32,368 nucleotides of DNA from a virus: positions 1 through 32,368 of the IMG/VR virus record IMGVR_UViG_3300047312_000170; one strand, written 5' to 3'. This document shows positions 1-7,433 of the stretch, piece after piece. The notes beneath the pieces are model-generated. The model was given only the letters and a program-made list of their open reading frames with translations, did not search any database and had not been told where the DNA came from. The translations under genes and the position numbers were made by a program. Position 1 is the stretch's first letter; every line of letters starts with the position of its first letter.

Positions 1-165
1 CAACTCGAAGCCTGGACACCACAGGATGATGATGAGGCGTGGGCTGCTCAGTTTGGGCCTCAGACGTGGCTAGAGTATCAGTGGTGTAAGAACGTGAGTA
101 AGTGGCTCTCAGGATCGGCAGTGGACATTCTGAAGCGACGTATGGCAGAAAGAGAAGCATCATGA
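1..165 (+). CDS. C-terminal fragment of an unknown protein
   Basis: The window opens inside this reading frame, which reads through 54 codons to a TGA at 163-165. The visible part is acidic at first and rich in Trp (residues 5, 14, 23, 28 and 34 of the fragment) and ends with a basic, helical-looking segment. The next gene starts at the ATG overlapping this stop (ATGA), which supports a translationally coupled operon. I do not recognise the family. Confidence 0.55.
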   Translation, partial: QLEAWTPQDDDEAWAAQFGPQTWLEYQWCKNVSKWLSGSAVDILKRRMAEREAS

Positions 166-374
166 AAACGAGTTGTCTGCAAGTTGGTATGAACGCACAC
201 GTCAAGTACTGTCTGTGTACCGCCTGCTGGTTTATCCTTGCTCGCTCAGCGTTTGAGCCACAAGAGTTCATCGCACAAGCTGAGCAGCACGTGTTGAGCT
301 ATGACCAGCGAAAGGTGATTGACGGGATGAAGTTGCAGAGTTGGGATGATTGGGCAAAAGGAGAGGCATCGTGA
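162..374 (+). CDS. Small unknown protein, 70 aa
   Basis: I start it at the ATG at 162, which overlaps the previous stop; an earlier in-frame GTG at 102 would overlap that gene for no reason. The N-terminal third has four cysteines (CxxxxxxxxxxxCxCxxC spacing), which could bind a metal. The remainder is a soluble, mixed-charge helical segment. It overlaps the next gene by GTGA. No family is recognised; it belongs to the chain of tiny early phage genes. Confidence 0.6.
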   Translation: MKTSCLQVGMNAHVKYCLCTACWFILARSAFEPQEFIAQAEQHVLSYDQRKVIDGMKLQSWDDWAKGEAS

Positions 375-577
375 AAAAGAAAGCACTCCAAGAGCAGGTC
401 AGCGGATATTGCGAAGAAGTGATGCAGCTTGGCAACCAGCACCACTATAGGCCATTGCAGGTAAACGGCGCGTTGGTGATAGGCGGTGGCCCGGAAGGCT
501 GGCATGCATACGCGGTGCTGGCAACAGAGGCAAGGATAGGAGAGATTGAGCGAGCGATGAAGAGAGAGGTGAGATAG
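371..577 (+). CDS. Small unknown protein, 68 aa
   Basis: The start is GTG at 371, sharing bases with the upstream TGA (GTGA overlap), with GGAGAGG-like bases about 10 nt upstream. The protein begins with a Lys-rich helix, has a central Gly-rich turn (IGGGPEGW) and ends in a basic helix. The next gene starts immediately after its TAG. No recognised domain; its position suggests a small early or accessory phage protein. Confidence 0.6.
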   Translation: MKKKALQEQVSGYCEEVMQLGNQHHYRPLQVNGALVIGGGPEGWHAYAVLATEARIGEIERAMKREVR

Positions 578-901
578 GTGACCATTGATCAATTGAGAGC
601 ATTGCTAGAAGCCTCTGATCTGAACCTGCTCAGCAACTGGTCGCCTTGCTTCTTAGTGTCGTTGTATGTGCCCACAACATACGGCTGCCGGGTACAGACC
701 GGCAAGCTCGAGTTTGCATCCAAGCGAGCTTTTGAGGCTGCTACACCTGAAGAGGTGATGACAGCCATTGATGAGATGCATGCACGTCTGCTACGAGCTG
801 CTAAGACGCAACAGGGGGATGTAGCAAAGGGTGGCACGGTGAAGGTGGCAACGGAAGCGCATATTGCTGAGCAGGTGACGATCAACTACCCGGCGCATTA
901 G
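578..901 (+). CDS. Unknown protein, 107 aa
   Basis: GTG start directly abutting the previous stop, with AGAGAGGTGAGAT upstream acting as the ribosome binding site. The first two thirds look like a small alpha/beta domain (an N-terminal helix, then strands around residues 24-47, then a helix with TPEEVMTAIDEMH). The C-terminal 25 residues look like a flexible tail. The downstream gene follows after 8 bases. No family can be assigned. Confidence 0.6.
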   Translation: MTIDQLRALLEASDLNLLSNWSPCFLVSLYVPTTYGCRVQTGKLEFASKRAFEAATPEEVMTAIDEMHARLLRAAKTQQGDVAKGGTVKVATEAHIAEQVTINYPAH

Positions 902-909
902 GAGATGAA

Positions 910-1122
910 ATGAGCACTATCATCGAAGTTCTACGCACATCTAAAAGGTATATGTATCATCTAGTGTGTTATGTGCAACGGAATGATGATATCGTCTACG
1001 GTGTGCTAAGGCTGCGAGATAGTGCAAAATGCGAGAAATGCGGGATGATTATTCCATCAGGGGCGCATTCGAGAGAGGAGGAAGGCATTCCTGAGAAGGT
1101 GGAGCAACTGACGCTGTGGTAA
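910..1122 (+). CDS. Small single-knuckle cysteine protein, 70 aa
   Basis: ATG start preceded by GGAGATGAA at 901. It contains one CxxC knuckle (CEKC near residue 42) followed by GMIIP and a His, a pattern like half of a zinc ribbon. The C-terminus is acidic. Most similar in style to small phage zinc-finger proteins that bind nucleic acid or RNA polymerase, but this is inference only. The 134 bases after it (1123-1256) hold no convincing gene. Confidence 0.5.
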   Translation: MSTIIEVLRTSKRYMYHLVCYVQRNDDIVYGVLRLRDSAKCEKCGMIIPSGAHSREEEGIPEKVEQLTLW

Positions 1123-1256
1123 ATGGCAGGGATGTGTTTTTCTTGCGTACCATCTCGTCAAGAAACCGCTTGCAGTGGCTTAGAGCTAAAATCACCCGTC
1201 TCAAAATTGGTCGCCCAGAAAACGCAATGTAGGCCAAATAGAAGGGGTTAGATATA

Positions 1257-1421
1257 ATGGCACTTGAGAAATTAATCCTGAGCACTCGTGAGGGAACCTG
1301 TACCGACTGCGGACAGCAGTTCCCACCCAACACAATCGTCATGCTCAATACGCACAAAGGGACAGCTAGGCACAAGAAGTGTCCAATAGAAGCTGAGAAG
1401 AAAGAAGGAAAGAGTGCATGA
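1257..1421 (+). CDS. Small putative zinc-binding protein, 54 aa
   Basis: A short gene read from ATG at 1257 (GAAGGGG ribosome binding site at about 1240) to TGA at 1419-1421. The protein has a CTDC knuckle at residues 15-18 and a second potential ligand pair, HKKC, at 39-42, giving a Cys2-His-Cys arrangement, then a Lys/Glu-rich tail. Its stop overlaps the start of the excisionase-like gene (ATGA), so both are likely translated together. A TATAAT sits at 1253-1258 over the start, probably by chance. Confidence 0.55.
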   Translation: MALEKLILSTREGTCTDCGQQFPPNTIVMLNTHKGTARHKKCPIEAEKKEGKSA

Positions 1422-1639
1422 AAGACGGTGATGAGCTGCTCACGTTGAGAGAGGCGTACAACTACCTAAGGATAAGCAGATCGACAATCTTGAGAATGAG
1501 AGCAAGAGGCGAGATACAAGCGCACAAAGTAGGGAATGGGCTACGCTTCTACGAGAAAGACATCAAGAAGGCGGTAAGAGCTGTAGGGGTAGAAGGCGCG
1601 AGCGATCAAGTGGAATTGGTTGACACTGAGGGGAATTGA
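1418..1639 (+). CDS. Excisionase-like helix-turn-helix protein
   Basis: A 73-residue protein with a MerR/Xis-type winged helix-turn-helix: 'LLTLREAYNYLRISRSTILR' at residues 7-26 is the typical HTH_17 pattern, followed by the wing 'KVGNGLRFYEKDIKKAV'. Such proteins bind DNA next to the integrase recombination site and bias recombination toward excision. Its location just upstream of the integrase, on the same strand, supports that role. It could instead be a general regulator; the excisionase assignment is by family shape and neighbourhood. Confidence 0.75.
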   Translation: MKDGDELLTLREAYNYLRISRSTILRMRARGEIQAHKVGNGLRFYEKDIKKAVRAVGVEGASDQVELVDTEGN

Positions 1640-1652
1640 GTGGAACTGATAT

Positions 1653-1681
1653 TTGACAACCAGTGACCAATGTGGGATGAT
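1653..1681 (+). promoter_or_regulatory. Candidate sigma70 promoter of the integrase
   Basis: A consensus -35 TTGACA (1653-1658) and a weak -10 GATGAT (1676-1681) are separated by 17 bases. The -10 overlaps an 8-bp palindrome TGATATCA (1678-1685), a possible operator. It lies in the 89-base gap before the integrase, so the integrase can be expressed separately from the excisionase operon. Confidence 0.45.
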
Positions 1682-1728
1682 ATCACAACAAATAACCATT
1701 AGTTTTGATATACAGGGAGGTAAGTAAG

Positions 1729-2742
1729 ATGGAATATGACAATCATTCCATGCAGTTACAAGAGCAAAGTCCTAGGCAGAATAACATCAGGATAGCCATA
1801 AACGCATGGCTTAAAACGAAAGAGAGTGAAAGCGGGAGCATCCGAACTGGAAAGATATACAGTGAATATCTCACATCATTTCGTGAGATATTGCAGCTTT
1901 CAGGCTTGGATTTAGATGGGTTGCCAATAGGCAGAAACCCATCAGAAGAAGAGAAAGACAAAGGTATAGCTCTCATAGCTTTTGCGGCTCAAAATTGGGC
2001 TGGTAGGGCTCAAAGAAAGGAAAAGGTTAGCTCATCAACATACAATCAAAGGCTGGCTGTATTAAGTAGCTTCTATAGCTTTGCAAAGAAGCGGCGTTTT
2101 ATTAGTATAGACAATCCAATAGATATGATAGAGAGAGGAAAGGTGCAAGAGTATGCAAATGCGCAACCTCTGACTAAAGAGCAAGTGATGCAAGTGCTTG
2201 GAGGAATAGACAGGTCTGTATTAGCTGGCAAAAGAGATTATGCTTTACTTCTAGCACTTATAAGCACAGGGAGACGCGCTAGCGAAATATTAGGGCTACA
2301 GTGGAAAGATGTACATATTGAGGGTGATGTTATCACTTTGCATTTTGAGTACTGCAAGGGCGGCGTCAAAATGCGTGATAAGCTAGAGCCAAGGGTGGCT
2401 AAGCCTCTTATGGAATATCAACGTTCACTTATAAAACAGGACCTAGGGCTTGTAGAACCGGAGCGCTTTGTATGGGTCTCTCTCTCCATGAAGCGTCTTA
2501 TGCAGCCACTAACACAGAGAGGTCTAGCCGACATATTCAAAAGCCGACTGGGGACAATGAAGGTACACACGACACGGCATACCTTTGCCTACAACATGGA
2601 TAAGTCAGGGGCTAGTACTACAGACATTCAGGAAAGGCTGGGGCATAGCAATATTGCTACTACTGGTAAGTACCTAAAGCAGTTGAAGAGCGATGAAAAT
2701 AAACATGCCTCTCAACTACTGGACTTCCTGGGAATAGAATAG
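1729..2742 (+). CDS. int: Tyrosine recombinase (phage integrase)
   Basis: A 337-residue site-specific recombinase for integration and excision of the phage. I start it at ATG 1729, seven bases after GGGAGGT; a TTG at 1705 lies in frame but lacks a binding site. The N-terminal SAM-like core-binding domain (about 20-135) is followed by the catalytic domain. Visible active-site residues are Arg183 in TGRRASE, Lys210 in the YCKGG beta-hairpin, His280 and Arg283 in HTTRH, His306 in LGHSN and the nucleophile Tyr315 in TGKY. All are present, so the enzyme looks active. The attachment site has not been located; the adjacent tRNA-like genes are possible candidates. Confidence 0.95.
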   Translation: MEYDNHSMQLQEQSPRQNNIRIAINAWLKTKESESGSIRTGKIYSEYLTSFREILQLSGLDLDGLPIGRNPSEEEKDKGIALIAFAAQNWAGRAQRKEKVSSSTYNQRLAVLSSFYSFAKKRRFISIDNPIDMIERGKVQEYANAQPLTKEQVMQVLGGIDRSVLAGKRDYALLLALISTGRRASEILGLQWKDVHIEGDVITLHFEYCKGGVKMRDKLEPRVAKPLMEYQRSLIKQDLGLVEPERFVWVSLSMKRLMQPLTQRGLADIFKSRLGTMKVHTTRHTFAYNMDKSGASTTDIQERLGHSNIATTGKYLKQLKSDENKHASQLLDFLGIE

Positions 2743-2756
2743 GTAGGGAGAATAAG

Positions 2757-2948
2757 TTGAAACTTTTCTGTACTATCTGTGGGAACCTAGCGCATGATGT
2801 ACAGGTCCCTCATCAGAAGATGGAGCTTAGCATCTGTCAGGCGTGTCTTCCCTTCTACAATGAGCAGCAAGCTAAAATTAAAGAGATAGAGCGTACTATC
2901 TGGAAATACCACCATCTCACAGGTAAACTGACAGATAAATATGGATAG
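2757..2948 (+). CDS. Small zinc-ribbon protein, 63 aa
   Basis: TTG start at 2757 with GGTAGGGAG just upstream, 14 bases after the integrase stop. The N-terminal half has two CxxC knuckles (CTIC at 5-8 and CQAC at 28-31), a classic four-Cys zinc ribbon. The C-terminal half is a charged amphipathic helix that could dimerise. Probably cotranscribed with the integrase. Function unknown; possibilities include DNA binding or binding to host polymerase. Confidence 0.6.
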   Translation: MKLFCTICGNLAHDVQVPHQKMELSICQACLPFYNEQQAKIKEIERTIWKYHHLTGKLTDKYG

Positions 2949-2983
2949 ATTGCAAAGATTGACCCACATGCTACACTGAGGCT

Positions 2984-3067
2984 GGGCCTGTAGCTCAGTT
3001 GGTAGAGCGGTGCCGACATGCTTCGAGCAGAGGGCACTTGTCGCGGGTTCGAGTCCCGTCAGGCCCA
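2984..3067 (+). tRNA. tRNA-like gene with an enlarged anticodon arm
   Basis: A near-perfect tRNA frame: 7-bp acceptor GGGCCTG/CAGGCCC (2984-2990, 3060-3066), D-stem GCTC/GAGC with loop AGTTGGTA, a 5-nt variable loop, T-arm GCGGG-TTCGAGT-CCCGT and discriminator A3067. No CCA is encoded. The anticodon arm is abnormal: stem GTGCC/GGCAC (3010-3014, 3033-3037) encloses 18 nt instead of 7. Inside, TGC/GCA closes a further hairpin whose 7-nt reading CTTCGAG would give anticodon TCG (Arg) with U33. An alternative helix CGACA/TGTCG (3014-3018, 3039-3043) competes with it. Whether this RNA is a working tRNA is uncertain. Confidence 0.6.
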
Positions 3068-3140
3068 TGGCGTGGCTATCGCATACAACCTATTATTGAC
3101 TAGGATGCTAAAATGGAAGTGTTCAAATCTAAAACGGCAT
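3067..3140 (+). tRNA. Possible degenerate tRNA between two tRNA-like genes
   Basis: Exactly 74 bases separate the tRNA-like genes on either side. The ends can pair as an acceptor (ATGGCGT with ACGGCAT, 6 of 7 pairs), and a canonical T-loop motif GTTCAAATC sits at the correct 5+7 base distance from the 3' end. However, the T-stem does not pair well and no D-arm consensus is visible. A CCTA/TAGG hairpin lies where an anticodon arm would be. I read this as a decayed tRNA or chance; low confidence. Confidence 0.25.
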
Positions 3141-3216
3141 GATGATCGTAGCTCAGGGGTTAGAGCGTCGTATTGTGAAGATACGGAGGTGGATGGTTCA
3201 AGTCCTTCCGCTTATC
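3141..3216 (+). tRNA. tRNA-His(GTG)-like gene, degenerate
   Basis: The D-arm GCTC-AGGGGTTA-GAGC is canonical and the T-loop is TTCAAGT. The acceptor (3142-3148 with 3209-3215) has one mismatch and one G-T pair; the T-stem GATGG/CCTTC has one T-T mismatch. G at 3141 faces C at 3216, the G-1:C73 pair that is the hallmark of tRNA-His, and the loop contains TTGTGAA, giving anticodon GTG. The anticodon stem TCGTA/TACGG closes a 9-nt loop (or 6 bp with a 7-nt loop), so the arm is not standard. No CCA is encoded. Confidence 0.55.
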
Positions 3217-3252
3217 CTATACTGTTTGCGAGAGAGCACATCGTGGTACCAC

Positions 3253-3290
3253 AAGCCTCTCTTTGGAGCAATCTGAAGAGGGGCTTCTTA
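3253..3290 (+). terminator. Rho-independent-like terminator after the tRNA cluster
   Basis: An 11-bp hairpin (3253-3263 with 3276-3286, one G-T pair, 12-nt loop) with GC-rich base is followed by a pyrimidine-rich stretch CTTATTGCCTTTTC. It would end the transcript carrying the integrase and tRNA-like genes. The T run is interrupted, so its strength is uncertain. Confidence 0.5.
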
Positions 3291-3352
3291 TTGCCTTTTC
3301 TTGCTTCCCTCATGACTTTTATCCTTTAAGACTGTCATACTGATGTTTGCCC

Positions 3353-3381
3353 TTTACGACTAGCAGAGTACATGTTATGAT
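3353..3381 (+). promoter_or_regulatory. Candidate promoter for the packaging and late operon
   Basis: A -35-like TTTACG (3353-3358, 4 of 6) and a TATGAT -10 (3376-3381, 5 of 6) are 17 bases apart, and the -10 carries the extended TGn motif (TGTTATGAT). It lies between the tRNA-cluster terminator and the first gene of the terminase region, the place where a late promoter would be expected. Confidence 0.4.
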
Positions 3382-3525
3382 TGAGATGAGTAGCAATGGC
3401 TGCTCACAAGAGTTGAAAAGTTGGTTACACCCCGGCTCTCAGCTCAAAACCATTGTGTGTTAGATAACCGTTTTCGGTCATATGGCATACGAAAACCAAA
3501 GGTTAAGCTTTCAATCAGGATAGAC

Positions 3526-3813
3526 ATGAGAGTTCGGGTAAATGCTTTCATGTCTATCCACTCCAAAACATGGAATACGTGTGAATATATGAATGATGTA
3601 GCAGTTGACCCAACTGAAGATGCACAAGAGCCATTTGAGCTTACCATCAGCTTTACGCCTGATGAGTGGCAGCAGATAAAGTCTACTCTTGAGAATTATG
3701 ACCACACGAATATGACAAAAGATGAAATTATGGATAGGCTCAAGTTCTGGGCTTGTAAGTCAATCGACTCAAATATACGTTCGTTGAATACGCCAATAGG
3801 GTACAACTCATGA
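3526..3813 (+). CDS. Unknown protein, 95 aa, before the terminase genes
   Basis: The frame is open from a TTG at 3421, but the ATG at 3526 has AGGA five bases upstream and is my preferred start. The C-terminal 60 residues look like a compact domain beginning with strands (FELTISFTPDEW) followed by helices with a TKDEIMDRLKFWA motif. Its stop overlaps the next tiny gene by ATGA. No family is recognised. Confidence 0.5.
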   Translation: MRVRVNAFMSIHSKTWNTCEYMNDVAVDPTEDAQEPFELTISFTPDEWQQIKSTLENYDHTNMTKDEIMDRLKFWACKSIDSNIRSLNTPIGYNS

Positions 3814-3908
3814 TTGAGTGGGCAATCCGTGCTGGTTTTGCCATCGCTGGTGTGATAGTGGGATGCGGGCTGGCGCTGTATGTTGAGTCGAGAGGAATGC
3901 CATGGTAG
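3810..3908 (+). CDS. Membrane micro-protein, 32 aa
   Basis: An ATGA-overlapped ORF immediately downstream of the previous gene. It encodes one hydrophobic segment (about residues 5-25, FAIAGVIVGCGLALY) followed by a short basic-acidic tail. The start-stop overlap is the main argument that it is real. Such micro-proteins in phages can be regulatory or exclusion peptides, but nothing here indicates which. Confidence 0.4.
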   Translation: MIEWAIRAGFAIAGVIVGCGLALYVESRGMPW

Positions 3909-3973
3909 AGAGCGATGGATGAGCGTAAATCGGACAAATCGGACACCCTTACACGCGCGTAGGAAACTGTTGA

Positions 3974-4480
3974 ATGAATGATGAAGATAGAGCACAAGCA
4001 AAAGAGAGATTTTTAGTGGCATATGCTGCTGCTGGCAATATCTTGCTTTCTTGTAAAGCTGCAAGTATTGCAAGAAGCACATTCTATGAATGGCAAGAGA
4101 AGGATGAGGAATTCAGCCTAAAATGGCATCAGGCTGAGCGTGACTTTGCTGATCTTGTCCTTGCTGAGTTTATAAAACGGGCCAAGGATGGCTACGAAAA
4201 GCCAGTAGTAAGCGCTGGGAGAATCGTCTATGAAGAAATCCCTGAGTTGGATAAATACGGTTTCCCTGTCGTAGATGAGGGTGGGCATCCGGTCGTTAAT
4301 CGCAAGCCACTTATGGAGCGCGTGGTCAGTGATACTCTGCTTGCCATGGCAGTCAAGAAACACTTCCCTGAGTATCGTGATAAGCAACAAGTCGATCTTA
4401 CTTCTAATGGTGCTTCAGTAGTCGTCTACCTGCCTGACAATGGGCGTGACCCTGCCGTGAAGGAGGGTCAATCCGAATGA
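3974..4480 (+). CDS. terS: Terminase small subunit
   Basis: A 168-residue DNA-recognition subunit of the packaging motor. The N-terminal helix-turn-helix (about residues 5-45: 'GNILLSCKAASIARSTFYEW') is the typical homeodomain-like fold of phage small terminases. A central helical stretch (50-70) would oligomerise, and the C-terminal part includes 'LLAMAVKKHFPEYRDK', a segment common in this family. Its stop overlaps the start of the large subunit gene by ATGA, the usual arrangement for coupled translation of the two subunits. The preceding AGGA is at 3960. Confidence 0.85.
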   Translation: MNDEDRAQAKERFLVAYAAAGNILLSCKAASIARSTFYEWQEKDEEFSLKWHQAERDFADLVLAEFIKRAKDGYEKPVVSAGRIVYEEIPELDKYGFPVVDEGGHPVVNRKPLMERVVSDTLLAMAVKKHFPEYRDKQQVDLTSNGASVVVYLPDNGRDPAVKEGQSE

Positions 4481-5886
4481 GCACGGTAATGCAGCGGGAA
4501 CAAGAAGAGATAAGACCGCAACCCGGACCGCAAGAGATGTTTTTGTCAACATCGGCAGACATCGCTGTCTATGGTGGATCAGCAGGAGGCGGCAAAACGT
4601 TTGCATTGCTTATGGAGCCACTTCGTCATGTGGATAATGCAAAGTTTGGCGCTGTGACCTTCCGACGTACCTATCCTGAGATTAAAAATGAGGGTGGCCT
4701 CTGGGATGAAGCATCAAACATCTATCCTCTTGTTGGAGCAAAGCCACGTGAGACAACCCTAGAATGGGAATTCAATTCAGGCGCAAAGGTCAAGTTTGCG
4801 CACATGCAACTCGAGAAAGATAAATATAGTTGGCAAGGATCTCAAGTGCCCTTGATTTGCTGGGATGAGTTGACCCACTTTAGCGCATCGCAATTCTTTT
4901 ACATGCTTTCCCGTAACCGTTCAACCTGTGGTATCAAGCCATACATTCGCGCCACGACAAACCCTGATGCTGATAGCTGGGTAAAAGACTTCCTTGCTCC
5001 CTGGATTGATGCAACCTTTCCAAATCCTGCTGAGAGCGGAGAGATACGCTGGTTTATTCGCGATGGTGGTCAAATTATCTGGTGTAAGCCAAGCACACCC
5101 GATGCGAAGTCAGTCACGTTTATCCGGTCAAGTATCTATGACAACAAAATACTGCTAGAGAAAAACCCTGAGTATCTTGCTAACCTCAAAGCCTTGCCTC
5201 TTGTCGAGAGAATGCGTCTACTTGACGGTGATTGGTCTATTCGTCCCTCTGGCAATAAGTTCAAACGTCACTGGTTTGGGGAGCCTATTGCTGTGCCACC
5301 TGCTGACATGGATGCCATCGTACGCTACTGGGACTTAGCTGCTACTGAGCCAAAAGACGGCAGTGACCCAGACTATACAGCGGGTGTGAAGGTCGGGCGC
5401 AAAAATGATATGTATTACGTGCTAGATGTGCAACGTGAAAGAGCAACGCCGGGAGCTGTCGAGAACTTAATCAAAGCCATAGCTGCGCAAGACGGCGTTG
5501 ACACGTTGATTGTCATGGAGCAAGAGCCTGGCAGCAGCGGCGTCAACACTATCTCTACCTACCGTCGCCTGCTCGCTGGCTATCAGTTCAAGGCAAACAA
5601 GACGACTGGCAAAAAAGAATTACGTGCTAATATTGCATCATCACAAGCTGAAGGTGGCAATATCAAAATTGTCAAGTCATACTGGAATAATGACTTTCTG
5701 AATGAACTATCTGCATTTCCTATGAAAGATGTACACGACGACCAAGTTGACGCCTTTTCTGGAGCAATGGAGAAAATCATCAAGCTTGGCAGGGCAGGAG
5801 GTATGATTATTGATGCTGAGCCAGCGAAGCAACAACAAGAACAACAACAACAGTATGAAGAGGAGGATGAATTAGCATGGCGATAA
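4477..5886 (+). CDS. terL: Terminase large subunit (ATPase-nuclease)
   Basis: A 469-residue motor that packages DNA into the prohead and cuts concatemers. The ATPase domain has Walker A GGSAGGGKT (33-41) and Walker B PLICWDE (125-131), with the catalytic Glu131. The RNase H-like nuclease domain contains Asp286 in the WDLAATE strand, an acidic MEQEPGSSG motif (347-355) and the HDDQVDAFSGA motif (420-430), so all key acidic residues are present. The C-terminus is a Gln-rich run encoded by a CAA/CAG repeat (5826-5852). It overlaps the portal gene by 10 bases. Confidence 0.95.
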   Translation: MSTVMQREQEEIRPQPGPQEMFLSTSADIAVYGGSAGGGKTFALLMEPLRHVDNAKFGAVTFRRTYPEIKNEGGLWDEASNIYPLVGAKPRETTLEWEFNSGAKVKFAHMQLEKDKYSWQGSQVPLICWDELTHFSASQFFYMLSRNRSTCGIKPYIRATTNPDADSWVKDFLAPWIDATFPNPAESGEIRWFIRDGGQIIWCKPSTPDAKSVTFIRSSIYDNKILLEKNPEYLANLKALPLVERMRLLDGDWSIRPSGNKFKRHWFGEPIAVPPADMDAIVRYWDLAATEPKDGSDPDYTAGVKVGRKNDMYYVLDVQRERATPGAVENLIKAIAAQDGVDTLIVMEQEPGSSGVNTISTYRRLLAGYQFKANKTTGKKELRANIASSQAEGGNIKIVKSYWNNDFLNELSAFPMKDVHDDQVDAFSGAMEKIIKLGRAGGMIIDAEPAKQQQEQQQQYEEEDELAWR

Positions 5887-7430
5887 ACTTCCCAAACTGG
5901 ATACGCATTCCTAAGCGGCGCTCCCGTGTGATAGAACGCCCGTATGATGTCCCTAAATACCCTTCCAACTCGCATACCTCAGAGATGTACGAGCGCAACG
6001 TGGGTATCATCAACCTAGAAGCAGCATCAAAGCGTAGTGCTAAAGCCCCACAGTCGAGAGGGCCTAAAAATCTCAGCATGGCATGGGATGATACCTCCCT
6101 CGGCCTAGGCAGTGTCGTGACACGCGACGGGCTGCTAGATGACAGGCAAAAGAAAGACATTTATTACCAGGTCTATCTTGGTGATCAGTGGGTATCAGGC
6201 TGTGTGGATAGGATAGCTGCGCGTATGACATCAGGCGGATGGGAAAGTGTTGAAGTTGAGAAGGGCAAGGGGAGCGAAAAGAATGCAGGAAGAATAAAAG
6301 ATCTGCTGTCATTTGAAAGTCTGGAAGAAGATTTCTTGCAATTCTTACGCTCAATAGTAACAGATGAGCTCATATTTGGAGAAGCATTTTGTGAGTTAGG
6401 GTATCTAGGGGATGAAGTGGTAGCACTGTACCCAATTGACAGTCTCACCATGACGCCCTACTTCGATAAGCACGGAACTGTCACAGGATATACTCAGAGG
6501 CTAGAGAAGAGTACAGACATAGTGCGATTTGAGCCGCGTGAGATTGTCAGATGGTGGTTGCCTGACCCGAAAGCAAAGAAGAAAGCGCTCTCACCAATTG
6601 AGAGGCTAAGGGACCCTGTATTCTTGGATCGGAGCATGGTTACATGGGGAGAGAAGTTCTTTCGCCAAGGTGGCAAGCCTAGTTACTGGGTAGGAATGGG
6701 AGATGACTCAAATGAAGCTGATGCGAGCAGATATATCAAATGGTATAAAGAAAACTACACCGGCATGGAAAATGCTCATATCCCGCCTGTGATGTATGGA
6801 GGAAGCAAGATCAATGAGTACGGTAAAGGCTCTATAGAGCTTGACTTTGACAAAAGTCAGAATAAGCAGCGTGATAGGGTCTTGGTCGTCTATGGCGTGC
6901 CACCTGCTCAGCTCAACATCATAGAGAGTGGCAACTTGGGAGGTGGTACAGGTGATAGCCAGGAGAAGTCATTCGATTATAATACAGTAGCACCACATAA
7001 GAGAACGATACTTGAGAAGTTCAATTATAGAGCTATAAAAGTAGGGAAGGGTATTGAGGATTGGATAATAGACGTACATACAGCAGACTATCGAGACGAT
7101 AATGAGATAGCAGATGTTGAGGACAAAGGCATCCGCAATGGCTCTCTCACGATCAATGAAGCACGTGAGGGTAGAGGTCGCTTAGCTGTGAAAGGTGGCG
7201 ATACGAACGCTATCATCACAGGCAATATCATCACACCTGTCTCTCGACTAGAGACTATGGAAGAGGAGCAGACACAACAGGCTCAGCTCTCACTGCAAGG
7301 TGCTCAGCAGGCCATGCAACGTATGCAGCAAGGTGATAATCAGGACAATCCAGATGATAACCAAGATGGGAACCAACCGCCAAAGGATAAGCAACCTCCT
7401 AAGCAGAAGGATGAGAAACCGAAAGGATAG
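5877..7430 (+). CDS. Portal protein
   Basis: A 517-residue protein expected to form the dodecameric ring at the capsid vertex through which DNA is packaged. Recognised by its place directly after terL, by the 'GDQWVSGCVDRIA' helix typical of phage portals near residue 101, and by the conserved C-terminal region 'VYGVPPAQLNI' followed by a Gly-rich segment and FDYNTVAPHKRTILEKFN. The last 60 residues are Gln/Asp/Pro/Lys-rich and probably disordered. AGGAGG lies upstream within the end of terL. Confidence 0.9.
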   Translation: MAINFPNWIRIPKRRSRVIERPYDVPKYPSNSHTSEMYERNVGIINLEAASKRSAKAPQSRGPKNLSMAWDDTSLGLGSVVTRDGLLDDRQKKDIYYQVYLGDQWVSGCVDRIAARMTSGGWESVEVEKGKGSEKNAGRIKDLLSFESLEEDFLQFLRSIVTDELIFGEAFCELGYLGDEVVALYPIDSLTMTPYFDKHGTVTGYTQRLEKSTDIVRFEPREIVRWWLPDPKAKKKALSPIERLRDPVFLDRSMVTWGEKFFRQGGKPSYWVGMGDDSNEADASRYIKWYKENYTGMENAHIPPVMYGGSKINEYGKGSIELDFDKSQNKQRDRVLVVYGVPPAQLNIIESGNLGGGTGDSQEKSFDYNTVAPHKRTILEKFNYRAIKVGKGIEDWIIDVHTADYRDDNEIADVEDKGIRNGSLTINEAREGRGRLAVKGGDTNAIITGNIITPVSRLETMEEEQTQQAQLSLQGAQQAMQRMQQGDNQDNPDDNQDGNQPPKDKQPPKQKDEKPKG

Positions 7431-7433
7431 AGC

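Noticed and set aside
1123-1185. A 20-codon ORF with one CxxC after the gene at 910
   Set aside because: Too short, no ribosome binding site, and its only support is abutting the upstream stop.
2984-3067. The tRNA-like gene after the integrase as a reconstituted host attachment site
   Set aside because: Phage-like genes lie on both sides and no second copy of its 3' end was seen in the window, so a host-phage junction here is not supported.
3243-3252. GTGGTACCAC, a 10-bp perfect palindrome
   Set aside because: Short enough to occur by chance; no loop and no linked promoter.
5826-5852. CAA/CAG triplet repeat
   Set aside because: Explained as the Gln-rich C-terminus of the large terminase; no sign of a separate function or CRISPR-like array. 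No CRISPR array is visible anywhere in the window.
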